Shown: positions 25,126-36,040, counted from the first letter of the stretch. The stretch is DNA of 64,000 bases from Terebella lapidaria (GCA_949152475.1 OX424555.1:10496868-10560867), one strand, 5' to 3'. Notes: a model not told the origin generated them from the sequence alone. Numbers and translations are program-made.

Positions 25126-25259
25126 CGCCAATAATTTAGGCAATGGAATTAAGACGAACTGGTCAAACGTTCACGTTGTTTATTTTCGGAGAAACCAAAC
25201 GACCGAGAGAGTACAAAGTCATAGAAACAACAATGAGCACAGGCGATAACTACATGGCG
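25126..25259 (-). repeat. 3' LTR of the minus-strand element
   Basis: It is 134 bp and nearly identical to 30,196-30,329. Read on the minus strand it contains an AATAAA-type signal. Its outer edges form a 5-bp inverted repeat, CGCCA/TGGCG. Confidence 0.85.
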
Positions 25260-25474
25260 TGATCCCTTTCTTCTTCCTCCTCATGTCGGTTTCTTTAGGG
25301 CGGCGCTAGGCTCACGCCCAAATTACATGGCATTATTATGGCCATAACACTATAACACTATAAGCTGAGGCGATAACTTCGTGGCATGATCTCCTTTCTT
25401 ATTCCTCATCATGACGGTTTCTTCAGGGCGGCGCTAGGCTCACGCCCAAATTACATGGCATTATTATGGCCAAG
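25241..25474 (-). repeat. 127-bp tandem duplication spanning polypurine tract and LTR edge
   Basis: Copy one (25,241-25,367) and copy two (25,368-25,474) share aggcgataac at the start and attacatggcattattatgg near the end. The unit includes the inner edge of the LTR and the purine tract, so a second, slightly changed tract lies about 127 bp further inside. Confidence 0.75.
25260..25285 (-). promoter_or_regulatory. Polypurine tract of minus-strand element
   Basis: On the minus strand the bases next to the LTR read gaggaggaagaagaaaggga. This purine run is the expected primer for plus-strand synthesis and fixes the inner border of the 3' LTR. Confidence 0.7.
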
Positions 25475-25477
25475 GCA

Positions 25478-27379
25478 CTACATCATCCATTCTCTACTCT
25501 TTTGCCAAGCTGGTGGACCGCGGTGGCGGGCAGGCCTATCTGGCGGGATGACCGGAGTAGCAACGTTATCCACTGGAGGAACGACTCGTGGACCAAGAGG
25601 TGTGGTGAGTAAGTTCGGAGGGACGTCAGATGTGTTCTCCTGGTGGTCTTCCTCCTCAGATGACTCAGAAGTGTCTACATAGTGTTCTAACCCCCTGATC
25701 GGTCCTGTGGGGTTCGGGAGGGTGGTGGTGGGGACTGGATAACAATCGCTGAGACGAACCTCATACTTATGCGAGCGATACTGAGAGTTGATGAATTTCT
25801 GAAGCGTGCAATGATCACCGGACACACACGTCACGAGATAGCGGTCACGGGCTTTGGTCTTGTCGCGATCTGAATGTAAGTAGACGAGTATGCCAACACG
25901 AATATTGTTGTATTCAGGTGGGCGACCTCGAGCCTTTGATCTGGAGCTAGGACCATGGTTGGCATTGCGGAGACGATATTGCTGTAGGATATGAGCTTTG
26001 TCGTCGAACAGAGGTAGTTGTTCGCCTGTTATTTGATCACGCTGTGTCCAAAGCTCATGAGCAGAGAGACCACCAAATCTGATACTTGAATTCAAATTTG
26101 CTGTAGCCAGTGCGAGTGTGATACGTGAGATGGGACCACCTTCAGGTGACACGTGAAGTATTTCTAGGCCGAGTTCTCTAATAGCGCCTTTTGCAACTGG
26201 ATTTTTATTCACATTTTTACGCAGTCCGACTTCTATACGAATGTTGTGTTTCAGCAACACTGGATCTTGGAAAAGAGCCTGGAACCCTGGCGCAGGATCC
26301 ACACGAATGAGGATACCAGTGTTACCGGGTCGCTGGAAATCAGCACAGCAGACCAGAAGAGCTTCACGTAGATCCGTATTACGTTCCGAAGAAATGATGA
26401 TTGTGCGGGTGTAAGACGTAACTGTTTCTCGCAGAACAAAAATCAGCTGTTTGTAACGACGCATGACATCAGCAGAGAATGAAACGCCGACTGCTTCAGG
26501 TGGATCAGACGTGGATTGAGCAGTGAATCGGGCAGGTAAGTCTTTGAGTGACGAACAATGGTGACAGGCCGATGTGACAGCTGTAAGAGCTCGGTCTAGG
26601 TCAAGGGCGAAGAAGTACCTCGTAAACAGCTTATGAAGTTGAAGCTGTGAGGGGTGATTGAACCTGAGGTGGATCGCAGTCAGTAGACCATCAAGGACAC
26701 TTCGTGGAACAACGATCCGCTCACGGACAGCCTGGAATGGAGGGGAATCTCTGACTACAAGCAGGTTATCACGAGCAGTAGTCACCACTCTCAGGTACCT
26801 CTTAACATCGGGAAGATTTGTTGCCTTTTTGGAGGGTCGTGTGCCTTGACTGAGATGAGCATGTGTTCGGCGTAGATCTCGACATTCTTGCTGAGTTACA
26901 CTCCAAGCAGATCGGTTGGTGAAAGGCATGGGAATGAGTCCATCAGTCACATCCTTAACTGAGACATCACGAATGACAGAATCTTCAGACTCGGCAATAA
27001 ACTTGCATATCTGGCAACTTTTGTCACTGCACTCGATTGGAGAGCGACTGCTGAAGTCGGATGGAAGGTTAGCAGCACCAGAAATGTGTCGGATTTGAAC
27101 AGTGTAGCGGCTGGCAATAGACAGAAATGTGGACACCCTGGAACTCGCAGAAAATTGACCTCGTTGCAGTTTCTCGTATGCTTGAACACATGGTCTTGAG
27201 TCAGTGAGTACCTGAGTGGTGTGAGCACTTTGGACGATGAAAGGTGCGAAATGTTTGACGGCCATACCTATGGAGAGGGCTTCAATCTCACAAGGTAGCC
27301 AGGGTACCTGGTGTTGTTTGAGCTTAGCATTGACCTCTGTTCCTGACGGCACCGTCAGTGACAATCCACATGATGTCAT
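25478..27379 (-). CDS. pol: Pol C-terminal part: RNase H remainder and integrase
   Basis: A 633-residue frame; the given start is only where the open frame begins. Residues about 15-110 are the rest of RNase H (LTDSRP at 58-63; SGAANLPSDFSSR at 100-112). An integrase zinc domain follows, with H237, H242, C272 and C275. The integrase core has acidic residues D304 and D361. The third catalytic acid, expected near the NKNP motif (391-394), is not clear: 397 is K and the nearest Glu is E402. The tail (540-633) is P- and S-rich. The frame overlaps the upstream one by 56 bp in another phase, and RNase H residues are missing at the junction, so deletion with frameshift is more likely than programmed frameshifting. 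Confidence 0.82.
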   Translation of the reverse strand: MTSCGLSLTVPSGTEVNAKLKQHQVPWLPCEIEALSIGMAVKHFAPFIVQSAHTTQVLTDSRPCVQAYEKLQRGQFSASSRVSTFLSIASRYTVQIRHISGAANLPSDFSSRSPIECSDKSCQICKFIAESEDSVIRDVSVKDVTDGLIPMPFTNRSAWSVTQQECRDLRRTHAHLSQGTRPSKKATNLPDVKRYLRVVTTARDNLLVVRDSPPFQAVRERIVVPRSVLDGLLTAIHLRFNHPSQLQLHKLFTRYFFALDLDRALTAVTSACHHCSSLKDLPARFTAQSTSDPPEAVGVSFSADVMRRYKQLIFVLRETVTSYTRTIIISSERNTDLREALLVCCADFQRPGNTGILIRVDPAPGFQALFQDPVLLKHNIRIEVGLRKNVNKNPVAKGAIRELGLEILHVSPEGGPISRITLALATANLNSSIRFGGLSAHELWTQRDQITGEQLPLFDDKAHILQQYRLRNANHGPSSRSKARGRPPEYNNIRVGILVYLHSDRDKTKARDRYLVTCVSGDHCTLQKFINSQYRSHKYEVRLSDCYPVPTTTLPNPTGPIRGLEHYVDTSESSEEEDHQENTSDVPPNLLTTPLGPRVVPPVDNVATPVIPPDRPARHRGPPAWQKSREWMM

Positions 27380-29906
27380 TCGTTCGAGGCATTGTTATGG
27401 TTTTGCAGGATTTGAGCGCATCCTGTGCAGCTTTGAAGGCTTCAGTTAACTCAGCTGTCCAAGTGAGCTTATCACGAGACTGTTTGCCAGCCACTGCTTG
27501 ATCGAGTGGTGTGAGCAAATCAGCATAACCTTTCAAGACACGACTCAGGGTTTTGTAGGCTCCAATGAATGACCGTAGGCCATGCACTGTAGATGGAGGC
27601 TGAACAGACATCAAAGCTGAGATGCGGTGAGGAGTTGCAGAGAGAGTGCCACAAGACCAGTGCCAGCCCAGAATTGTTGTAGTCTTAGGGCAGATGATGG
27701 TTTTCTTAGCAGATAGTCTCAGGTTGTTTTCATGTAGGGCAGAGAGCACCTTGGACCAGTTTGACAACAATTCTTGAGGTGTGTTGCCTCCACAGTAGAG
27801 ATCATCCGCTATCTTAGCTACGACTCCATCTTGTACAAGGTGACCAAGAACACGACTCACGACTTCTTCCAGGCACGTCTCAGATCCCGGCACGCCCATA
27901 GCACACCTGGTGTACACACGAATGCCTTTAAATGGGGTTGATACACCACAGTACTTCATGGACCTGTGAGACAAGGGAATCTGATAGAAGGCCTGGAAAA
28001 GATCTGTGACGATGAGGTACCTCCATCGGGCTATGTCACGAAGAACCGAATTGACGTCAGGCATGAGTGATGGCTGTGGCTTTGAGTAGAGACCCACTTC
28101 ACCGAATGACGTAACTAGCCGATGGCCACCATTTGACTTTTTGATCAGGAATGACAGATTGAGGTACTCAACGTCAACGTTGACCTGTTCAGGTTTGGCG
28201 AGTACACCAGCAGACTCTAGCTCATCAAACTTGTTCTGAAGTGCGACTAGAGTCTCACGGTTATATAGAGGCATTCGCCCTTTTCTCTGTGGCGGCATTG
28301 TGGGGCCCATGTTAACAACTGCTTCGATTGGACCACTGGCGTCATTATACTTAGCGATGGATGGATTGAAGATGTCATCATACTGATGATGGAGCTCCTC
28401 AAATTTGTGTTGCAAAGCTGGAGACAGGCAACCGTCTGGATTAACCGAGACAGAGGATGAAAATGGATGGCTGGGCAGGCATTGGGTGACGTGGCGTGTA
28501 TTTGAAGGTGCATTTTCAATCTCCGGTGAACCAATGGCGCGAATCTGACACAACTGCTCATGGCGTTTGAGAATGATTGGGTCATGGGTATTGTTAGAGA
28601 GGCGAATGCTGTGGTCGATGGAATTCAGTTCTTGTGGTTCAGGCCAGGCAGCCTCTGTTTTTTTGTGAATGTTTGTTGGACAGTCAAATCTGGGTTCCAC
28701 TGCCCAGCTGGTGTCTGGGTCAGAATCGATTGGCGTTTTGAGCTCGACATATTCACCCGGGAATATGACTGTCTGACTTGGAGGGCACCGCAGAAGGTAA
28801 GCCTGCGTCCTGCGGATACTGGTGGAAGACTGGCCACCACAACCATACTGGATTGCCTCACTGCCCTGTATGACAACTTGATTCTTGGCTGGACGAGAGG
28901 CGATATCATTCAGGACATGAAAGGGGTTACCTCCTAATATGTCAACATCAAGTTTGTCGACTACCAAGGCATCCAGTTGAAAGATGAATTTACCGCGGTT
29001 AAGCTGACAGTGAACTTCACCAATGACCTTGAGTGGTGTTTCTCCATCAGCTTGGCGGGCCCGTTGTGAGGCAGGTCGAATAGGAAGATTGATGCGTCGG
29101 GCGAATGATGACCTTATCATGTTAGATGTAGCGCCAGTGTCCAATGTTATGCGTACTGGATGTTCTAGGTAGAAAGCATTCAAATATGGTGACTGGACTA
29201 TGTCTACACGACGAGACGCTGCCTGGACCAGCAGGGGGTTGGTGGTTCCAGGCACTGGAGTAGGGTCTTGATTCTGATCATCACTGCCGTCGTGGTCCAC
29301 GTCATCACAATCGTATGCATCCAAGGGCTCCTGACAGACAAGTCGGCTGCGACTGATGGCACGTCTGTCACTATCGGGAAGAAACTTGCACTCAACTAAG
29401 TTGTGTGTTGTTGCACCAGACCGACCAGCAGTTTTGCAAAGTGTGCATGACTTGAATTGAGGCCTACGTCTTTGCCGAGTGGGGTTGTTGAAGGCTCGAC
29501 ATATCTTAGCATCTTCCATGGATCGGAGTTCCTCTAGGAGGGATGGGAGGGCTTGAGAAATTTCAGGCTTCAAAGATGCCAGGGACTTGTTACGCAGTTC
29601 TGTACCATATCTGAGTTTGATCAGCTGTGGTAAGCCAGAGTGCAGTTTTTCTAGCCACAAAACAACGACCGTATTTTCAATAGTGGGAGTGAAGTCTTCA
29701 TCTGTGGTGATTGGATTACCATGGTGAGTAATCAGGCCTCCTGCAGTCAGTAAGTTGTCCTCAAAAAATGCAGTAAGCCTCTGAAACAGGTCTTCGGGCT
29801 TTTCGTCAGACTCAAGATGAATGGCGGACAAGTCTAGAAAGTGGGCACCAGTGGACTGGAATCCAAAATGCTGTCTTATTTTCTGCCAAATGTCAGAAAG
29901 GGACAA
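27324..29906 (-). CDS. gag-pol: Gag-protease-reverse transcriptase part of LTR element
   Basis: An 860-residue frame. Residues 1-150 are Gag-like and helical. A Cys/His finger follows (C154-x2-C157-x10-H168-x4-C173). The aspartic protease has its catalytic LDTGA at 255-259. The reverse transcriptase has [13 protein letters not shown] at 633-645 and an active-site box IADDLYCGG (699-707) instead of the usual YxDD. RNase H begins with VTDGAV (849-854) and the frame stops at 860. The frame begins at a non-ATG codon just after stops. A likely true gag start (ATG at 30,026-30,028, minus strand) lies upstream in a different phase, so a frameshift near 29,940 breaks gag. Confidence 0.85.
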   Translation of the reverse strand: MSLSDIWQKIRQHFGFQSTGAHFLDLSAIHLESDEKPEDLFQRLTAFFEDNLLTAGGLITHHGNPITTDEDFTPTIENTVVVLWLEKLHSGLPQLIKLRYGTELRNKSLASLKPEISQALPSLLEELRSMEDAKICRAFNNPTRQRRRPQFKSCTLCKTAGRSGATTHNLVECKFLPDSDRRAISRSRLVCQEPLDAYDCDDVDHDGSDDQNQDPTPVPGTTNPLLVQAASRRVDIVQSPYLNAFYLEHPVRITLDTGATSNMIRSSFARRINLPIRPASQRARQADGETPLKVIGEVHCQLNRGKFIFQLDALVVDKLDVDILGGNPFHVLNDIASRPAKNQVVIQGSEAIQYGCGGQSSTSIRRTQAYLLRCPPSQTVIFPGEYVELKTPIDSDPDTSWAVEPRFDCPTNIHKKTEAAWPEPQELNSIDHSIRLSNNTHDPIILKRHEQLCQIRAIGSPEIENAPSNTRHVTQCLPSHPFSSSVSVNPDGCLSPALQHKFEELHHQYDDIFNPSIAKYNDASGPIEAVVNMGPTMPPQRKGRMPLYNRETLVALQNKFDELESAGVLAKPEQVNVDVEYLNLSFLIKKSNGGHRLVTSFGEVGLYSKPQPSLMPDVNSVLRDIARWRYLIVTDLFQAFYQIPLSHRSMKYCGVSTPFKGIRVYTRCAMGVPGSETCLEEVVSRVLGHLVQDGVVAKIADDLYCGGNTPQELLSNWSKVLSALHENNLRLSAKKTIICPKTTTILGWHWSCGTLSATPHRISALMSVQPPSTVHGLRSFIGAYKTLSRVLKGYADLLTPLDQAVAGKQSRDKLTWTAELTEAFKAAQDALKSCKTITMPRTNDIMWIVTDGAVRNRGQC

Positions 29907-30028
29907 ATTGGGGCAAAGTTATTATCGAGTGACAACACATACAGTAGATTCTGTCGCCAATTCTCGAAAGTGGTTATAGTTTCGTTTTTGGTGAGTGACC
30001 ATTGTTTTGGTGCTCGTGGCTGAGCCAT
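29907..30028 (-). pseudogene. gag: Frameshifted N-terminal end of gag
   Basis: From the ATG at 30,026-30,028 the minus strand encodes about 33 residues ([10 protein letters not shown]...) and then stops at about 29,929. The reading is out of phase with the long gag-pol frame, so it looks like the original gag start separated by a small insertion or deletion. Confidence 0.55.
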
Positions 30029-30177
30029 AGTTTTGATCGGGATGGCTAGCGATAGGTGTGAAGACGGGCGATAACAAGTTCGTTTGGCGTTTCGTGGAAA
30101 TACTTGCTATTGTGAAGTGGAATGACCTGATATACTTCAGCTTCGTTGGAAGTGTCTTTAATTGTACTGTAAGGTTC

Positions 30178-30195
30178 GATCTTACGCTGCCACCA
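30178..30195 (-). promoter_or_regulatory. Primer-binding site of minus-strand element
   Basis: Directly inside the 5' LTR, the minus strand reads tggtggcagcgtaag. It starts with the TGG expected to pair with a tRNA CCA end. The tRNA is not identified. Confidence 0.65.
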
Positions 30196-30329
30196 CGCCA
30201 ATAATTTAGGCAATGGAATTAAGACGAACTGATCAAACGTTCACGTTGTTTATTTTCGGAGAAACCAAACGACCGAGAGAGTACAAAGTCATAGAAACAA
30301 CAATGAGCACAGGCGATAACTACATGGCG
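30196..30329 (-). repeat. 5' LTR of the minus-strand element
   Basis: It is 134 bp, differs from 25,126-25,259 at one noticed position (G/A in actg[g/a]tcaaacg), and is followed by cag at 30,330-30,332. Confidence 0.85.
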
Positions 30330-32679
30330 CAGGAATACGTGTATTATGAAAATAGGAAAATCATCATTTTTGTGTAAATATTCTTACTTGAGCAGGGTAA
30401 AAAAAAAACTGTGTAGTAAACATGTGCAGTTGATGCAGACAATATTATATATTCAATCAATGAATGAAGTAAATCATCGTGGGATTTATCAAACGTATGA
30501 TTCCTGATCACGTACTTGTACAATATTTAACAATTCTGTTCTGAATCTTGCTTGATTTATTTTGAAAATGATACTCCATGGCTGTGGGGGATGAAGAACA
30601 GAACAATTGAGCTAAAACTTTATGTTGTGACCCGTAGCACAACCAAAATACCTAAGGCCAGGTGATGTCACGAACAGATGGCACCGACCGGTGTCAACGG
30701 ATTTTTTTCACCAAATGTCAGGAAGTTTATCTCAGATCCTTCAATATGCTCACAATTCAGCTGATATCAACGTTCGAAACATCAGTCATATTGACGAATA
30801 GGTCAGCTATATAATGTATTTTATTTGATTGTTTTGAGCAAAATACAGATATTAATCCTTATGAAAACAACCCACTATTCGAAAAAAAATACAGTGGTTA
30901 TTTAGTGCCAGATCAATGTTATGTATTCCCTTATTTCCATTCCCAACATGTCTCGCTTGTTGTCTCAAGCTTGTATTTTTGTGATAACAACTTTTCACGA
31001 TACAATGAGCTAAACTAGTTGATTCTGGATTCCACTTACATTCCCTGATGTTACAAGCTTTGCGTCACATAGATCGATACATCAAACTTCTGCAGTCTTT
31101 GTGCTGACAGCTTCTGGATCCTCGGGGTTAGGTCGGGACCCAATCTCTATCACATGACAATTACTGCATCTAGAGAAAATATACTTCGCGAAGAACAGAA
31201 ATGGTCGTTTTCCTGTGGTAAGTATTGTTGTCTGTGGTTTGCTGACCATGAGATAGCGCGAGGTCTATAGCGTGAACATGACAGGAGCAAGTGTACATGC
31301 GTCTAACGGTCACGTGACAGATTGGCGTCGATGTTGTGCTGTCATCTTCAATATAACTCTCCTCAATAAACACGAGAAGCCCAGCCATACCAGGGCCACG
31401 AACGATTGTCAAATTAACCCTGCGGTGGTACAAGCCTTGACAAAATGAACATTGACAAGTGTATCTCCTGATTCATCACAGATACAAAATTACTTAAAAT
31501 AGTGAGGGCCATCGCACGTCAGCGTGTGAATCCTGGGGAATATGACACGCTTGCAGTTTTTGGGAGTTTAATTGCTTTGTCCCATTCAATAAACAACAAT
31601 GTTAATAATCAGTTCTCAAAGCCTTGAAAGCACTATGACACAAGTAACCTACAGTGGAGAGAATTATTTTTGTGGCCAGCGGAAATATGTTGGGATGGGA
31701 AAGTTTATGTGAATAATAACCTTAATTTATTGGATTAAATTGCTCATTATTCTCCATATTATAAACAAAGAAGAACATATAAATGTATATCCGAGCACAG
31801 ACATTGAATGGTTTTAATGTTGCCCAATGTTTTGGATAAAAGTGATAGTTTATGCGTCATTCTGTCCTTCTGATTTAGAAATAATTGCCACTTTGAGCTC
31901 GACAGTTTGTACCTATTATTGTCATGTGGCAGAAATCCTGATGGCTTCAGGTGGATGCCTATTTACGACAAGAGGTGACCGTGTGATAGTTAAGGTCTGT
32001 AGGTCAGGTTCAAGGTATTGCCATCGTTACCAATATAGCACACTAGCCCTACCTGTCAACATCTCTGACCAGCCTAAATCCCGCAGATGTCACAGCAAAA
32101 AGGACGAGTGTTACGATGCTAATATTCGTATCTGGGCTTTTTTAGAGGTAGATTGGGAGGAGATATTGGAACCAACTGTGAAAAAAACAAGGAATGAAAG
32201 TTGGGTACCCTTGTCTTTCGGTATATAGACACGGTTTGCCAAATTGGGATTTTCTGAATTTTCACCAGTAAGTCAGATATGAAGAAAACCAGGACATGTT
32301 CATTAGGAGCTGACCAGCTAGTAAGAAATTATGTTATCAACACAGAGCACTCAACTTATAATTATTAAACCCAATTATACCGAATAGGCAAATTGACCCA
32401 TGCTCTCTACTTTTATTTGTTTTTCAATGTGCCAGTTCTAAGACCTCAATGCCACTATCATGAATGTTGACGGCGAACTGTATTGAACTGATGAGTGTGT
32501 TTACAAACTACAACGAACTATAGCTAGTCAGAACGACGACGTAGTACATTTTGTATTTCAGGGAAGATTGAGAGCCCATATACAGTTGAGAGACAGAATA
32601 AACCTCAACCACAACAAATGTGTCACTGAACTGTGTAAAAACTAAGGAAGCCCAGATAGAACATTTTCACCGATAGTTT

Positions 32680-33455
32680 ATCTCGCCTCGGCGAACTGTT
32701 ATCTTTCTTTGGCCAATGGGGTACATACGCCAATGGCAAATTCATTGAAATCTTTCATTAAAGACCCACGTTGCATTCAATGCCCTCTTCTGGGAAAACC
32801 TTCCATGCATAACAAAGTCAGTATTGTTGACAAATTTCAGTCACCTTACTGGTCAGCACTGACCATGTCCTATGAATATCGGTTAATTTTAGACATGCAT
32901 GATTAAACTGTGAAAATTGGAATGCCTTTTTATGGCAACGTGGGTCTATTTACAGGAAGACACAAACAATTTGTACCTTTCGATAATGTACCCCATTGGT
33001 ATCTCGCCTCGGCCAACTCTCATCCCGCCTTGACGAACTCCTAACTTGCCTCGGTGAACTCCTAACTCGCCTTGGCGAACTGTGGCTGCAGCCGTTCCAA
33101 ATTAGATGCGTTACATAACTGACAACTCAGTAGTTGACCTCGGCGAACTGTTAACTCGCCTTGGAGAACTGCTATCTCACCTGTGCCAATTGTTATCTCG
33201 CCTCGGCCATCTATTATCTCGCCTCGTCGAACTCCTAACTTGCCTCGGCGAACTATGGCTGCCATTTCAAAATAGATGCGTTACTTAACTCACAACTTGG
33301 TAGTTGGAAGAGGCGAATTAGCATTTGGCCGAGGTGAGATAACAGTTGGCCGAGGCGAGATAACAGTTGGCCGCGTCGAGTTAACAGTTGGTAGTGGTGA
33401 GATAGCAGTACACCGACGTGAGTTAACAGTTCACCGAGGCGAGATAACCTTTCTT
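32680..33455. repeat. 21-bp minisatellite arranged as an inverted repeat
   Basis: Units like ctcgcctcggcgaactgttat recur in one orientation at 33,001-33,255 (plus an outlier at 32,683) and in the opposite orientation at 33,306-33,450. The period is 21 bp with variation, so all frames show heptapeptide periodicity (GRGEITV-type). Each half is bordered by a gatgcgttac..aactcacaac-like string (33,105 and 33,280). The array could fold into a large hairpin. No sign of real coding. Confidence 0.75.
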
Positions 33456-34052
33456 GGCAAATGTCCTATCTGGGCTGCCGTTATAAACAGAACCACAGTA
33501 ACTTCGACCTTTTTAAAACGCAAATGGTCGTCCGTTGCAGTTTGTCTGCTGTTCAAGCTCAGATGAATATTTATAACTTTTTGAAAAACCAATCTGCAAG
33601 TGGTCTCCCATAGGTAAGCATATTTTAAAAAAGATAAATCCCAGATTTAGGTAAACAAGTGATGCAGGCATATATGATGCCTGGTGCAATAAGTGGTTCA
33701 GTCAGATTTTTGGTCTGTCCAAATATGGTTCAATTCATAATGTCATGTAGGCTGTGTGTAGTCAGTTTATTATTCATGTGTGAAAACATATTGAATGTGG
33801 TTCAGTCAACGTGGAGCTTGTTATATTTGGAGATTTTCCAGTTACTTGGACAAATTATGGTCCATTTTTGCAGTTTTGGGAACGTTTGCACCATACTAGG
33901 AAAATGACACCGACGCTCAGGTCCATTTCACGGCCATTTACCAGCGAAAACATAGCACTATTTGGCAACATTGGTCGAGGGCATGGAAGGAAGAGTGGTG
34001 CCTCTTCAGTGCCAGTGAATTGACACCCTGGACACTTGACTGAGCAGTACAG

Positions 34053-34900
34053 AACGGTGCAATTCTCGATAGGTATATGTGCCAGATTTGATTGATGTCC
34101 ATTTTGCCCAGTTTGCTTTATTGAAGAGCCGCTTGATGGATTTTAGTGGACAGCGTGTAATAACGGCGTGCAATAGTGGGCAATAACATTTGTGCCGTCA
34201 GCAGCTTGTGACTGCATGAGTGGTTCAGAACTTTCTGAGTCTGGGAGACGTGGGGTCGCTTGGATGCTGCCGGCATTGACGGGGTGGGTGGCGTTGGGAT
34301 AATTGGATCAGAGAGTTGAGTAGATAATTTCACTGAATTCACATTCACCTGAATATTGCCATATCGGATATCTTAATAGATGGACAACAACTGGTAGGTG
34401 ACCCGACGGGGATAAATTGATGAGTTTTGGAATTATTTTATGACTGCAGCTAACGTTTGTATCTACAGGCCTATATATGTTTTCGCAGAACGGTGCACTT
34501 CTCGATAGGTATATGTGCCAGATTTGATAGATGTCCATTTTGCCCAGTTTGCTTTATTGAAGAGCCGCTTGATGGATTTTAGTGGACAGCGTGTAATAAC
34601 GGCGTGCAATAGTGGGCAATAACATTTGTGCCGTCAGCAGCTTGTGACGGCATGAGTGGTTCAGAACTTTCTGAGTCCCGGAGACGTGGGGTCGCTTAGA
34701 TGCTGCCGGGTGGGTGGCGTGGGGATAGTTGTATCACCACTCATGAACTTTCTGAGTCCGGGAGACGTGGGGTCGCTTGGATGCTGCCGGCATTGACGGG
34801 GTGGGTGGCGTGGGAATAATTGTATCAGAGAGTAGAGGAGATAATTTCACTGAATTCACATTCACCTGAATATTGCCGTATCAGATATCTTAATAGATAG
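34053..34900. repeat. Tandem duplication of about 435 bp inside E3 interior
   Basis: The string cagaacggtgca.ttctcgataggtatatg occurs at about 34,053 and 34,488. A further partial unit starts at about 34,748 (gaactttctgagtccgggag). The same arrangement is present at 43,138-43,980. E3 lacks 13 bases that E4 has within gctgccgg[cattgacgggg]tgggtgg at about 34,701. Confidence 0.7.
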
Positions 34901-35043
34901 ACAACAACTGGGAGGTGACACAGCGGAGATAAATTGATGAGTTTTGGAATTATTTTCTGATTGCAGCTAACGTTTTATCTGCGGGCCTATACATGTTTTT
35001 GCATGATATGATAATACCAGTAATGTGGAGAATCCAACAAACA

Positions 35044-35439
35044 AATCCAACTGAAGATTCACTATGGTAGTTATAGGGTCAATGGAATATCCCAAATGGC
35101 TACATGGGGTGGGATACTTTATTCATACACTTCCTTCTTGGCAACCCTTTGAATTTATGCATTTAAACCATACGAACAATATTCGAGACATATGATCTCG
35201 AGATTTACCAACCAAGGTCATCTTTGTGAACTTCAATGCCACCATTAGGTTGGTGCGTATGACTCTCTATGAATGCTCATAATACAAAGAAATGAGCTCT
35301 ATTAACAAATATTTTGTCTGTAGAGACCAATTTATATATATCAGGTCAGGCAAGACTTTGATATATAGCATTTAGGTCGTCTAAGGTCAAGGTCACCAAA
35401 AGATGTGTCATATGACTTCTTATGAGCTTATAATACAAT
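35044..35439. other. Rearranged repeat fragments
   Basis: The stretch 35,080-35,170 resembles the outer arm at 19,330-19,400 and 48,785-48,850. The rest is AT-rich, with aaggtcaaggtcacc strings also seen near 36,245. No gene. Confidence 0.45.
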
Positions 35440-35930
35440 TTTAATTTCACTTTCCAATACATAGATGATGTATTGTCAATAAATAATCCCAAGTTTGGAG
35501 ATTATTTGGATGATATATATCCTAAGGAACTTGAAATTAAAGATACTACAGACTCCTCAAAAAATTTTCCAACTATTTAGACCTAAGGTTGGAGATTGAT
35601 GAAGATTCTAACCTGTCAACTAGGTTGTATGACAAACGTGATGATTTCAATTTTTCCATAGTCAATTTCCCTTTTCTAAGCAGCAACATTCCTATGTCGC
35701 CAGCATATGGCGTGTTTGTCTCACAACTCATACGCTATTCCAGAGCTAGTTGCAAGTATGAGGACTTTGTTCACAGAAGTTCCCAGCTAGCCTCTAAACT
35801 GCTGCGACAGGGATTTGTTTTACCAAGACTAATAGCTGCTTTCAAGAAATTCTATGGACGTCATCACAATCTGGTTGATAAGTACACAAAATCTGTTACA
35901 CGTATGCAACAAGACCTTTTTGCATGTTAA
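35440..35930 (+). pseudogene. Reverse-transcriptase relic (C-terminal end)
   Basis: The first frame contains the polymerase active-site box YIDD (35,458-35,469) in a FTFQYIDDVLSINNPKFGDY context and runs to a stop at 35,578. A frame change then leads into 113 residues ending at 35,930, with YDKRDDFNF, NFPFLSSNIP, YGVFVSQLIRYSR and KFYGRHHNLVDKY segments. I know this arrangement from the C-terminal part of a widespread animal retroelement reverse transcriptase. I cannot fix the clade (Penelope-like or another) by eye. It is 5'-truncated and frameshifted. Confidence 0.6.
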
Positions 35931-36040
35931 TGTTTTGGAATTCATGACGGGTGCCACATGTGGGGCAGGAAATGCTCACTCTTTCCGGAACACCTGATTT
36001 CACCCCTTCAAGGCCATATATGGGGGTTCATGAATTTCCA
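35931..36040 (+). mobile_element. Probable 3' noncoding end of the reverse-transcriptase relic
   Basis: Directly after the stop comes cgggtgccacatgtggggca... and an A/T-poor stretch to about 36,030. I take it to be the element's 3' region because it follows the C-terminus directly. This is inference. Confidence 0.35.

Larger units (their letters stand above)
25126..30329 (-). mobile_element. LTR retrotransposon with gag-pol, degenerate, minus strand
   Basis: A 5.2-kb element with 134-bp LTRs that differ at one noticed position. Domain order on the minus strand is gag, zinc finger, aspartic protease, reverse transcriptase, RNase H, integrase, as in Ty3/gypsy and BEL/Pao elements. A primer site and a polypurine tract lie next to the LTRs. 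The empty site survives in the duplicate at 39,455-39,457, where cag occurs once; here cag flanks both ends (25,123-25,125 and 30,330-30,332). LTR ends are CGCCA...TGGCG rather than TG...CA, and the duplication is only 3 bp. Gag and RNase H carry reading-frame breaks, so this copy looks inactive despite its near-identical LTRs. Confidence 0.88.
30333..35043 (-). repeat. E3 left arm and interior (duplicate of 39,458-44,141)
   Basis: Arm blocks Q (30,650-30,800), O (31,060-31,480) and P (31,890-32,170) are followed by the interior. The interior holds a 21-bp minisatellite (32,680-33,455), a block matching E1 3,400-3,690 in reverse (33,640-33,930), and a duplicated block (34,053-34,900). From about 30,880 onward it is nearly identical to 39,960-44,141. 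Before that the two differ at roughly one base in eight. It ends abruptly at 35,043, without the right arm. Identical short open frames in both copies (for example 31,827-32,228 and 40,911-41,312) reflect recent duplication, not selection. Confidence 0.72.

Noticed and set aside
31827..32228. 133-codon open frame, identical at 40,911-41,312
   Set aside because: Identity follows from the recent duplication. The matching stretches in E1 and E2 do not keep the frame, and the protein resembles nothing known to me.
33276..33566. Heptapeptide-repeat protein (GRGEITV type)
   Set aside because: The period comes from a 21-bp minisatellite, which gives periodic translations in several frames.
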